A stretch of DNA of 6,240 nt from Micavibrio sp. UBA1664. GTDB taxonomy: Bacteria > Pseudomonadota > Alphaproteobacteria > Micavibrionales > UBA1664. Position numbers and translations under genes: made by a program. The first letter of the stretch is position 1; every line of letters begins with the position of its first letter. Of this stretch, positions 1 to 4,988 are shown one piece after another. The notes below the pieces were generated by a model. It was not told where the DNA came from, made no database searches, and worked only from the letters and a program-made list of their open reading frames with translations. The stretch covers positions 5,212 to 11,451 of the forward strand of contig DCKW01000058.1 of the NCBI GenBank assembly GCA_002320485.1, given 5' to 3'.

Positions 1-129
1 GCAATCAATACATTCGTCAGGATGAATGACCAACATGTTTTCCCCTTCATAGAAACAATCGACGGGGCAAACCTCGACACAGTCCGTGTATTTACATTTA
101 ATACAAATATCCGTGACCACAAATGTCAT
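1..129 (-). CDS. fdxA: 7Fe ferredoxin FdxA, N-terminal part (cut by window edge)
   Basis: Small cytoplasmic electron carrier of the 7Fe type, holding one [3Fe-4S] and one [4Fe-4S] cluster. The 43 visible codons start MTFVVTDICIKCKYTDC and continue with the CPVDC segment and an HPDECIDC segment that ends exactly at the window edge. Cysteines are at 9, 12, 17, 21, 25, 40 and 43. By analogy with Azotobacter ferredoxin I, C9 and C17 would bind the 3Fe cluster and C21, C40 and C43 the 4Fe cluster; the remaining ligands lie off-window. The family is about 107-112 residues, so over half is missing. The start ATG overlaps the stop of the upstream transporter gene as ATGA. An AAAGGA Shine-Dalgarno (bases 139-144) lies inside the transporter's last codons, 9 nt before the ATG. 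The gene is therefore probably co-transcribed with the transporter. The family call is near certain; the redox partner is unknown. Confidence 0.94.
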   Translation of the reverse strand, partial: MTFVVTDICIKCKYTDCVEVCPVDCFYEGENMLVIHPDECIDC

Positions 130-1151
130 AGTTTATTTTCCTTTACAAGATTCTCACTATTTTCCGTTTCATTTACCCCATCCCCGTCATCACGTCTAGT
201 GGCAGATTGTTCCATATCAGCCTGGGTCGGGCGTATAGGGGTTAAACCATACATACTCAAACGGGCTTGTTTGCCTTTATGAACAACCTCTCTGTATAAA
301 ATGAGCAAACCGCTACCGACAATGATTGTCGCCCCGATCCATACGTTCCATAGAGGAAATTTAGCCCAAAAAATAATGTCAAACCCTATAGAAAATACTA
401 TGGAAGCATAAGAAAAAACACTGACATAGGCTGCGGGAGCCTGTGCATAGGCCTTTGTTAGAAAATACTGGGCAATACCACCTAGAATGCCGACCATAAG
501 TAAGGCATAAAACACCCAAACGCTTGCTATGGGTTGCCAAAAAAACGGGCATAGCACCAGCGATAAAATAATACCGCACAAAGTAAAATAAAACACAATA
601 GTCAGGGAGTTTTCTGTCTCACCCATTTTCCGTACCAGAATAGCGGCAACAGCGGCCAAAAGCGCCGCCATCAAAGCGATAAACGATCCGAGATAGTTGG
701 TCTCGCCCGTCGGTGCGGCGATAATCAAAACACCGATCAAGCCCACGCCCACCGCGCTCCATCGCCATGGTCCGACATGCTCTTTTAAAAACGGAACGGA
801 TAATGCCGTAAGGATAAGGGGGGAGGCAAAGTGCAATGCTGTCGCGTCACCAAGCGGCATCAATTTAAATGACAGGAAAAAACAGGCCATGGCACTCACA
901 CCAACCAAACCCCGCATCATGTGGGAAAAAGGCCGCTTTGTATGGAGTAACGTCTGACTATCCATATGCCGACTGATCAATAGTAAAATAACTGGCAACG
1001 CCAAAAGATTTCTAAATAAAATAATCTGCGTTATGTGCACACCGTTTTCAGCCGCATATTTTACTGCCAAATTCATAAAAGAAAACAGTACCGTAGAAAA
1101 CAGTGCAAATACAAAGACCTGACCGGGATTTTTAACTTGGGTTTCTGCCAT
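126..1151 (-). CDS. EamA/DMT-superfamily inner-membrane transporter
   Basis: A 341-residue polytopic protein with about ten predicted helices (roughly 12-30, 42-60, 78-95, 102-122, 130-147, 155-173, 183-203, 210-230, 243-262, 268-287). They form two tandem EamA-type halves, as in the drug/metabolite transporter superfamily. The first half has the typical FRNLLALP segment at 46-53 and the ALHFASPL segment at 105-112 at the end of helix 3 and in helix 4. The substrate cannot be deduced; relatives export amino acids, metabolites or S-adenosylmethionine-like compounds. The last ~50 residues (290-341) are hydrophilic, charged and acidic at the end, which is long for the family; a cytoplasmic tail is likely. 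An in-frame stop lies only five codons upstream of the ATG, so the start is well constrained, though no Shine-Dalgarno is seen. The gene is divergent from carD and overlaps fdxA by 4 bp. Confident on the family, not on the cargo. Confidence 0.92.
   Translation of the reverse strand: MAETQVKNPGQVFVFALFSTVLFSFMNLAVKYAAENGVHITQIILFRNLLALPVILLLISRHMDSQTLLHTKRPFSHMMRGLVGVSAMACFFLSFKLMPLGDATALHFASPLILTALSVPFLKEHVGPWRWSAVGVGLIGVLIIAAPTGETNYLGSFIALMAALLAAVAAILVRKMGETENSLTIVFYFTLCGIILSLVLCPFFWQPIASVWVFYALLMVGILGGIAQYFLTKAYAQAPAAYVSVFSYASIVFSIGFDIIFWAKFPLWNVWIGATIIVGSGLLILYREVVHKGKQARLSMYGLTPIRPTQADMEQSATRRDDGDGVNETENSENLVKENKL
139..144 (-). promoter_or_regulatory. Ribosome binding site of fdxA inside the transporter gene
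   Basis: Read on the minus strand this is AAAGGA, 9 nt before the fdxA ATG. It is made by the Lys-Glu codons near the C-terminus of the upstream transporter. It supports the ATG at 127-129 as the fdxA start and lets fdxA initiate independently of, or coupled to, the transporter. Confidence 0.7.
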
Positions 1152-1233
1152 GCGCGCATCGTATCAGATTTAAAAAATAATCCTATCGCATTCCACAAAA
1201 TAGAAAATATATTTTTATATACATAATAAAGGC

Positions 1234-1262
1234 TTGATTTTTTGTTAATTATTTGTTAATAT
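1234..1262 (+). promoter_or_regulatory. Candidate sigma70-type promoter for carD
   Basis: TTGATT (1234-1239) and TAATAT (1257-1262) are separated by 17 bp. Each matches four of six consensus bases. A start near 1269 would give a leader of about 150 nt before the carD ATG. The region is very AT-rich, so weak matches are expected by chance; the overlap with a perfect TTAA-N7-TTAA box is the main reason to record it. Confidence 0.3.
1245..1259 (+). promoter_or_regulatory. Possible CtrA binding box (TTAA-N7-TTAA)
   Basis: TTAA at 1245-1248 and TTAA at 1256-1259 are separated by exactly 7 bp. This matches the published consensus for CtrA, the alphaproteobacterial cell-cycle response regulator. 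The two half-sites sit in a tandem 9-mer TTTGTTAAT repeated at an 11-bp step (1241-1249, 1252-1260), so both face the same side of the helix. The box covers the spacer and -10 of the promoter candidate. In AT-rich DNA such a match has a small but real chance probability, and no ctrA gene is visible here. Confidence 0.35.
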
Positions 1263-1282
1263 CCTTTCAATCAAAGTGAACT

Positions 1283-1305
1283 GGCATAAAAATGCCGTTT
1301 TTATG
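1283..1305 (+). promoter_or_regulatory. Overlapping leader hairpins with T-tract upstream of carD
   Basis: Two mutually exclusive stems are possible. Stem one pairs GGCAT (1283-1287) with ATGCC (1292-1296) across an AAAA loop and is followed by GTTTTTAT, which resembles a weak intrinsic terminator on the plus strand. Stem two is a perfect 8-bp inverted repeat, CATAAAAA (1285-1292) with TTTTTATG (1298-1305) around TGCCG. If the promoter at 1234-1262 is used, these stems lie at the very start of the carD leader and could act as an attenuator. An operator role is equally possible. Confidence 0.3.
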
Positions 1306-1306
1306 T

Positions 1307-1320
1307 GATTAACATTAATC
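1307..1320. repeat. Inverted repeat GATTAA-CA-TTAATC
   Basis: Perfect 6-bp arms around a 2-bp centre, immediately after the leader hairpins. The spacing is too tight for an RNA hairpin, so a dimeric protein-binding site is the more natural reading. No regulator can be named. Confidence 0.35.
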
Positions 1321-1385
1321 GTCCATAAAATTATTTTGGTATGTCTTGTGCAATGGGGCGACGCACTGTACGTCAAAAACTATTA

Positions 1386-1396
1386 TACAAATTGTA
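1386..1396. repeat. Dyad TACAA-A-TTGTA before the carD ribosome binding site
   Basis: Perfect 5-bp arms around a single central base, ending 8 bp before the carD Shine-Dalgarno. It could be an operator. It may also be chance in AT-rich sequence. Confidence 0.2.
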
Positions 1397-1404
1397 ATTA
1401 TAAA

Positions 1405-1410
1405 GAGAGG
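1405..1410 (+). promoter_or_regulatory. Ribosome binding site of carD
   Basis: GAGAGG lies 7 nt before the ATG at 1418. It decides the start: the open frame extends upstream to a TTG at 1346, but only the 1418 ATG has a good ribosome site and begins where CarD homology begins. Confidence 0.8.
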
Positions 1411-1417
1411 AAAAGAA

Positions 1418-1933
1418 ATGAGCAAAAAACCTGCAAATGATTCAATTAATTTTAAAAAAGGTGATGCTGTTGTTTATCCGGCCCATGGAGTTGGAAAAAT
1501 TGAAGGAATTGAAGCTTATAAAATAGGCGATGTCGAAGTCTCTCTTTATTCTATCGCATTTGACAAAGATCGTATGCGTTTAAAAATTCCCGTTCAGAAA
1601 GCAGAAGAATCAGGATTACGTGCGCTTTGCTCCACATCTCGCATGGATGATGCCCTGACGACTCTCCAAGGGAAGGCCAAGGCCAAACGCGCCATGTGGT
1701 CTCGTCGCGCTCAGGAATATGAAACAAAAATTAATTCCGGTGATCCGGTTTCAATCGCCGAAGTTCTTCGTGACTTACGTCGTCCTAAAGATGATACCGA
1801 GCAATCCTATTCCGAGCGTCAGATTTACCAATCTGCACTGGAACGTCTTGCTCGTGAAGTGGCTGCCATCGAAAAAACGTCCGAAGATGATGCCGCGACA
1901 AAACTAGAAGCCGTTTTATCTAAGGCCGCCTAA
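1418..1933 (+). CDS. carD: CarD-family RNA polymerase-binding transcription regulator
   Basis: 171 residues, the usual length for bacterial CarD-type regulators. The N-terminal CarD_TRCF (Tudor-like RNAP-interaction) domain spans about residues 11-70, beginning FKKGDAVVYPAHGVGKIEGI. The helical DNA-interacting domain follows at about 75-155, with the MWSRR segment (93-97); W94 corresponds to the conserved tryptophan that wedges into the upstream edge of the transcription bubble in mycobacterial CarD (W85). The family binds the RNA polymerase beta subunit and modulates open-complex stability, often at rRNA and stress promoters. The C-terminal ~20 residues are acidic/alanine-rich. The gene is first in a probable two-gene unit with the DUF305 gene 7 bp downstream, sharing a terminator at 2334-2356. 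In the alphaproteobacteria I recall, carD often neighbours a 7Fe ferredoxin gene; here the ferredoxin lies on the other side of a divergent transporter gene. Possible CtrA control is inference. Confidence 0.95.
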   Translation: MSKKPANDSINFKKGDAVVYPAHGVGKIEGIEAYKIGDVEVSLYSIAFDKDRMRLKIPVQKAEESGLRALCSTSRMDDALTTLQGKAKAKRAMWSRRAQEYETKINSGDPVSIAEVLRDLRRPKDDTEQSYSERQIYQSALERLAREVAAIEKTSEDDAATKLEAVLSKAA

Positions 1934-1940
1934 GCATATA

Positions 1941-2315
1941 ATGTCCCGTTATGTTAGACTTTGTCTTGGAGTAGCCTTAATAGGCTTATCCGGCCATGTG
2001 ATGGCAGAAGAGGCGCATACTGCGCATTCTCCTGCCGCTGCCGTAGAAACTCATGATAAAGCCTATGACTATTATGCCGATGTCATGACAACCATGCATC
2101 AGAATATGATGCTGGAGCCCACGGGCGATGTTGATGTTGATTTTATGCGCGGAATGATACCTCACCACGAGGCAGCCGTTTCAATGGCAGAAATTGTTTT
2201 ACAACATGGCGAAGATGCACAAGTACGGACATTGGCTGAACAGGTTATTACAACTCAAAAGGCAGAAATTGATATGATGAAAGAATGGCTGGCAAAACGC
2301 GGCTATTCAAAATAA
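1941..2315 (+). CDS. Secreted DUF305 (CopM-like) protein
   Basis: 124 residues. An N-terminal signal peptide is visible: basic MSRYVR, hydrophobic core at about 7-19, and a likely cut after VMA (residue 22) before EEAHTAHS, so the mature protein is probably periplasmic. The DUF305 helical domain covers about 40-120, with the hallmark DFMRGMIPHHEAAV (67-80) followed by SMAEIVL and a second helix with MMKEWL (112-117). H75, H76, M69, M72, M82, M112 and M113, plus His near the mature N-terminus, are candidate metal ligands. Some DUF305 proteins (such as cyanobacterial CopM) bind copper; copper handling here is inference. The gene starts 7 bp after carD with no convincing Shine-Dalgarno, suggesting translational reinitiation. 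A strong terminator follows. The family is clear; the physiological role and reason for pairing with carD are not. Confidence 0.9.
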   Translation: MSRYVRLCLGVALIGLSGHVMAEEAHTAHSPAAAVETHDKAYDYYADVMTTMHQNMMLEPTGDVDVDFMRGMIPHHEAAVSMAEIVLQHGEDAQVRTLAEQVITTQKAEIDMMKEWLAKRGYSK

Positions 2316-2333
2316 CAAATACCATTTCAATAT

Positions 2334-2356
2334 AAAGGCGCTAAGGTGCCTTTTTT
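2334..2356 (+). terminator. Intrinsic terminator of carD-DUF305 unit
   Basis: Stem AAAGGCGC (2334-2341) pairs with GTGCCTTT (2346-2353) with one G-U pair, across a TAAG tetraloop, and runs into six Ts (2351-2356). It begins 18 bp after the DUF305 stop codon and separates this unit from the phosphatase-like gene. Confidence 0.85.
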
Positions 2357-2401
2357 ATATAAAAAATCTTTTTACCATTTTAACAAGGCCACAAATTCGC
2401 T

Positions 2402-2417
2402 ACACTCATTATAGTGT
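2402..2417. promoter_or_regulatory. Inverted repeat with -10-like TATAGT upstream of the phosphatase-like gene
   Basis: ACACT (2402-2406) and AGTGT (2413-2417) are perfect 5-bp arms around CATTAT. The right half contains TATAGT (2410-2415), which matches five of six -10 bases. No good -35 lies at the right distance. Because the terminator at 2334-2356 ends the previous unit, a promoter is needed in this 142-bp gap (2316-2458), and this is the best candidate. Confidence 0.25.
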
Positions 2418-2458
2418 GATTCAACACGTTCTTTTTTTGATTTAAGCATTCTGTTTTT

Positions 2459-3307
2459 ATGAATAACAAACACATACAGACACATATTGATTGCCGTTTT
2501 GCAAGTCTCGGCTCACCTGAGCGCATTTTTGCAATTCCATCTATCCATGGTGATTTGCAAAAGCTTCATTCGGTTCATGAAAGCATCTGGAATCGCTTTC
2601 GCCCCGGCGACAGACTGGTTTATTTAGGGAACTATACCGGTTATGGAACGCATTCCCGACAAACGGTTGACTCCCTCCTCTCTTTTCGTCGATGCCTGCT
2701 CTCAGTTCCAGGTGTGCTAACTACGGACATTACTTATCTTCGCGGCACACAAGAAGAAATGTGGCAAAAACTGATGCAGCTTCAATTCGCCCCGAATCCC
2801 GCATTAGTGCTTGAGTGGATGTTGGATAAAGGATTAGCCCAAACCATGGAATCCTATGGTATTGATATTCATGAGGCCACACGCGTTGCTCGTGAAGGCG
2901 TTATACGTCTTGCACGCTGGACCGAACGCGCACGATGCAATGTTTACTCCAACGCAGGCCATGATATTTTTTCTTCTCAATATAAACGTGCAGCGTTCAC
3001 AGATTGCACTATGGTAAAGGCTGATGGTGTATGCTCACCTCTTCTGTTTGTTAACGCGGGGATTGACGCAACCCGATCCTTAGAAGATCAGGGCGACTGC
3101 TTTTGGTGGGGACATGCCCATTTCAAACACATGAAATTTGCTTATAATCCCTATCAAACTGTTTTTCGGGGTTATGATCCTGAGAATAACGGCCTGCATA
3201 TGAATGGTATCACCGCTACACTGGATAATAACTGCGGCCGCGGTGGAAGCCTAGTCTACGCCGAAATCGCCGGAACAGGCGAAATTTTAAACCTTGCCGA
3301 AATTTAG
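2459..3307 (+). CDS. Degenerate PPP-type metallophosphatase (probable pseudophosphatase)
   Basis: 282 residues with the layout of bacterial Ser/Thr phosphatase-like calcineurin-fold proteins but with altered active-site motifs. The GDxHG motif is replaced by IPSIHG (26-31): Asp becomes S28, His is kept as H30. GDxVDRG becomes GNYTGYG (57-63): Asp becomes N58, catalytic Asp becomes G61. RGNHE becomes RGTQE (95-99): Asn becomes T97, catalytic His becomes Q98. The LFVHAG motif becomes LFVNAG (196-201): His becomes N199. The GHT motif becomes GYD (238-240): His becomes Y239. The closing iDtG...GG.L segment is kept as LDNNCGRGGSL (255-265). Thus five of six metal ligands and both catalytic residues appear lost while scaffold glycines persist. 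The frame is intact, so this is not a decaying pseudogene. No Shine-Dalgarno precedes the ATG; an in-frame stop at 2438-2440 limits upstream starts. It sits just upstream of rpoH. Binding or regulatory function is inference. Confidence 0.8.
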   Translation: MNNKHIQTHIDCRFASLGSPERIFAIPSIHGDLQKLHSVHESIWNRFRPGDRLVYLGNYTGYGTHSRQTVDSLLSFRRCLLSVPGVLTTDITYLRGTQEEMWQKLMQLQFAPNPALVLEWMLDKGLAQTMESYGIDIHEATRVAREGVIRLARWTERARCNVYSNAGHDIFSSQYKRAAFTDCTMVKADGVCSPLLFVNAGIDATRSLEDQGDCFWWGHAHFKHMKFAYNPYQTVFRGYDPENNGLHMNGITATLDNNCGRGGSLVYAEIAGTGEILNLAEI

Positions 3308-3449
3308 ACATTATTTAAAGTTCAAATAAAGTTATAAAAACAACTATGCGGCTTATGAAAAGCGCAATTTGTTTTGTAAATAATTGCAAATTTATATGAA
3401 CCATAATTTCTTGCGTTCGTATGATAAGCAACAGAGAAAGGCAAATATC
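3308..3449 (+). promoter_or_regulatory. Leader region of rpoH with alternative hairpins
   Basis: 142 bp between the phosphatase-like gene and rpoH. A weak stem GC(G)GCTT (3348-3354) with AAGCGC (3360-3365) is followed by T-rich sequence and could be a poor terminator. Overlapping it, GCAATT (3364-3369) can pair with AATTGC (3382-3387), and alternatively AATTTG (3366-3371) with CAAATT (3387-3392); these exclude each other. TTGTTT (3369-3374) and TATATG (3393-3398) with an 18-bp spacer form a weak promoter candidate. No sigma32-type promoter is visible. Whether rpoH is transcribed from here or with the upstream gene is open. Confidence 0.3.
3436..3441 (+). promoter_or_regulatory. Ribosome binding site of rpoH
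   Basis: GAAAGG lies 8 nt before the ATG at 3450. It selects this start over an in-frame upstream ATG at 3396, which has no comparable site and would add residues not seen in RpoH proteins. Confidence 0.75.
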
Positions 3450-4340
3450 ATGGGCTCTTATGTTCACAATGAGGAAATGCAAAAATCTGATCTGAACTAC
3501 ATTAGACAATCAATGAAAAAACCCCTTTTGTCTAAAGCCAGAGAGCAGAAACTGGCTCATGCTTGGAAGGATGATCAGGATGAGGAATCTCTTCACGAAT
3601 TAATTAATGCATATGGACGGCTGGTTATATCAGCCGCGTCAAAATTCCGGCATTACGGTTTGCCTATGAACGATCTTATCCAAGAAGGAAACATCGGCCT
3701 GCTTGAGGCTGCAAAACGATTTGAACCTTCGCGTGAATTTAGATTTTCGACATATGCCACATGGTGGATAAAATCTTGCATGCAAGATTATGTGTTAAGA
3801 AACTGGTCAATTGTCAGAACAGGAACGACTGCCGCTCAAAAATCTTTATTTTTTAACTTTCGCCGACTGCGTTCAAAAATTGAAAGTGCGCAAGAATCAG
3901 AAGGCTTGGATAATACAGGACGGCAAAAAATTGCTAATGATCTTGGCGTAAAGGTAAAAGACGTCGAGGATATGGAGCAACGCCTAAGCGGTGGTGATAA
4001 TTCATTAAACATCACAATTTCTGATGAAAACGGGGCTGATGAATGGCAATCAATGCTGCCTGATGATCGCCCTAATCCTGAAGAAGTCGTCATCGGAATG
4101 AAGGACGCACAAACGCGTTCGCAATGGCTTAATCATGCGTTATCAAGTTTGAACGATAGAGAACAAAAAATTATTCGTGATCGTCATTTGGGACATGAAA
4201 CAATTACGTTGGAAGAACTTGGTAAAGAACTGGGTATCAGTAAAGAACGTGTTCGACAATTGGAACAACGAGCCATGCAAAAGCTTAAAAATAATTTGTC
4301 TAAAGAAATTCCTTCGAGAAGTGAAATTTTTTCCGCCTGA
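3450..4340 (+). CDS. rpoH: RNA polymerase heat-shock sigma factor RpoH (sigma32 family)
   Basis: 296 residues, within the usual RpoH range. It directs RNA polymerase to heat-shock or stress promoters. Region 1.2 is at about 15-50. Region 2 is at about 50-127, with the core-binding GLPMNDLIQEGNIGLLEAAK stretch (70-89) and the promoter-melting/-10 segment from FRFSTYATWWIK (97-108) to NWSIVRTGTT (118-127). The RpoH box, diagnostic for the family, is QKSLFFNFR (130-138). Region 3 follows at about 155-210. Region 4 ends with the helix-turn-helix ELGKELGISKERVRQLEQRA (256-275), which reads the -35 element. No region 1.1 is present, as expected. The sequence is closer in style to alphaproteobacterial RpoH than to the E. 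coli protein; many alphaproteobacteria have several RpoH paralogues and I cannot tell which this is. It lies 142 bp after the pseudophosphatase gene and abuts tsaB tail to tail. Confidence 0.95.
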   Translation: MGSYVHNEEMQKSDLNYIRQSMKKPLLSKAREQKLAHAWKDDQDEESLHELINAYGRLVISAASKFRHYGLPMNDLIQEGNIGLLEAAKRFEPSREFRFSTYATWWIKSCMQDYVLRNWSIVRTGTTAAQKSLFFNFRRLRSKIESAQESEGLDNTGRQKIANDLGVKVKDVEDMEQRLSGGDNSLNITISDENGADEWQSMLPDDRPNPEEVVIGMKDAQTRSQWLNHALSSLNDREQKIIRDRHLGHETITLEELGKELGISKERVRQLEQRAMQKLKNNLSKEIPSRSEIFSA

Positions 4341-4350
4341 TCATTTAGGC
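4335..4350. repeat. Inverted repeat containing both stop codons of rpoH and tsaB
   Basis: GCCT (4335-4338) and AGGC (4347-4350) are the ends of an imperfect 6-bp stem (one G-T pair) with a TCAT loop. The central TGATCA supplies the rpoH stop (4338-4340) and, on the other strand, the tsaB stop (4341-4343). No T-tract follows on either strand, so it is not a convincing intrinsic terminator. Confidence 0.4.
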
Positions 4351-4982
4351 ATAGAAACATCGGCTTCGCGAATGTAAAATGCTTCAGCCATGCTTAATTC
4401 GAAAACGTTATGATTGATCGCATCAATAACGTTTTTGATATTAACCGACGTTTGTATTGAACAAGGGATAGAAGTATCGCCTATTTCTGTCTTAAACCGT
4501 TCAATTGCATCGCCTGTAAAAATGATATCGTTGTTTTCGGTAAATAACTGGGACACCAATTCTTTTGAAAGACATTGTGCCTCATTAATTTCCTTATGAT
4601 TGGAACTGAATAATTGACAATAATAATCGGACCGTTTTGTCTCTATTAAAACAAGATGTTGTTTTGAATTATCTTTTACTCCGGCTGAAAATGCCTGAAA
4701 TGTGGTAATGCCGTAAACAGGTATTTTTAAGCTAAATCCTATAAAGCGCGCAACAGTTAATCCCACCCGCAGGCCGGTAAATGAGCCCGGGCCGATTGTC
4801 ACATATATATTCTCAAGGTTGTCTGAGGAACAATGTGCCGCTTTCATTATCCTCTCATAAAGTATCAATAAGGTTTCAGCATGACCTCGCTCGATATCTT
4901 CTTGTGCAACCTTAACGATACCATCCTCATTGAACAATGCAATGTTGCACCCTCTGACAGCCGTATCAATAAAGATATTCAT
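4341..4982 (-). CDS. tsaB: tRNA t6A synthesis protein TsaB
   Basis: 213 residues, normal to slightly short for TsaB (YeaZ). TsaB is the non-catalytic ASKHA-fold partner of TsaD; with TsaE and TsaC it forms N6-threonylcarbamoyl-adenosine at position 37 of ANN-decoding tRNAs in the cytoplasm. Visible signatures are the N-terminal IDTAVRGCNIAL strand-turn (5-16), GHAETLL (33-39), and the hallmark GPGSFTGLRVGL (64-75). The C-terminal YIREADVSMPK ending is also typical. The gene starts 6 bp after the nfu stop and has no clear Shine-Dalgarno of its own, so it is probably coupled to nfu. In many alphaproteobacteria I recall tsaB followed by rimI; here it is followed directly by convergent rpoH with no spacer. 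Transcription past tsaB would run antisense into rpoH. Confidence 0.95.
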   Translation of the reverse strand: MNIFIDTAVRGCNIALFNEDGIVKVAQEDIERGHAETLLILYERIMKAAHCSSDNLENIYVTIGPGSFTGLRVGLTVARFIGFSLKIPVYGITTFQAFSAGVKDNSKQHLVLIETKRSDYYCQLFSSNHKEINEAQCLSKELVSQLFTENNDIIFTGDAIERFKTEIGDTSIPCSIQTSVNIKNVIDAINHNVFELSMAEAFYIREADVSMPK

Positions 4983-4988
4983 ATAAAT

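Larger units (their letters stand above)
1152..1417. other. Divergent intergenic region between the transporter gene and carD
   Basis: 266 bp of AT-rich non-coding DNA that must contain the promoters for both divergent units. From left to right I see: a 10-bp palindrome ATGCGCGCAT (1150-1159) at the transporter start; an A/T-rich stretch (1168-1230); a TTGATT/TAATAT promoter candidate overlapping a TTAA-N7-TTAA box (1234-1262); two overlapping hairpins with a T-tract (1283-1305); a GATTAA/TTAATC dyad (1307-1320); and a TACAA/TTGTA dyad (1386-1396) just before the carD ribosome binding site. Reading frame continues upstream of the carD ATG to a TTG at 1346, but the extra residues do not resemble CarD. 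Confidence 0.6.

Noticed and set aside
697..957. Open frame on the plus strand opposite the transporter gene
   Set aside because: It lies wholly inside a well-supported membrane-protein gene, with no ribosome site or recognisable protein.
1345..1372. CTTG followed 17 bp later by CTGTACG, considered as an RpoH-type promoter for carD
   Set aside because: The downstream half does not match the alphaproteobacterial sigma32 -10 pattern beyond its first two bases.
1360..1374. GACG/CGTC inverted repeat upstream of carD
   Set aside because: Only 4-bp arms with a 7-nt loop; too weak to distinguish from chance.
1346..1417. Upstream in-frame extension of carD from a TTG, adding 24 residues
   Set aside because: The extension has no CarD similarity, and the ATG at 1418 has a good GAGAGG ribosome site at 7 nt.
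3384..3449. Upstream in-frame extension of rpoH, adding 22 residues
   Set aside because: The ATG at 3450 has a GAAAGG ribosome site and gives a normal RpoH N-terminus; the upstream starts (3384, 3396) do not.
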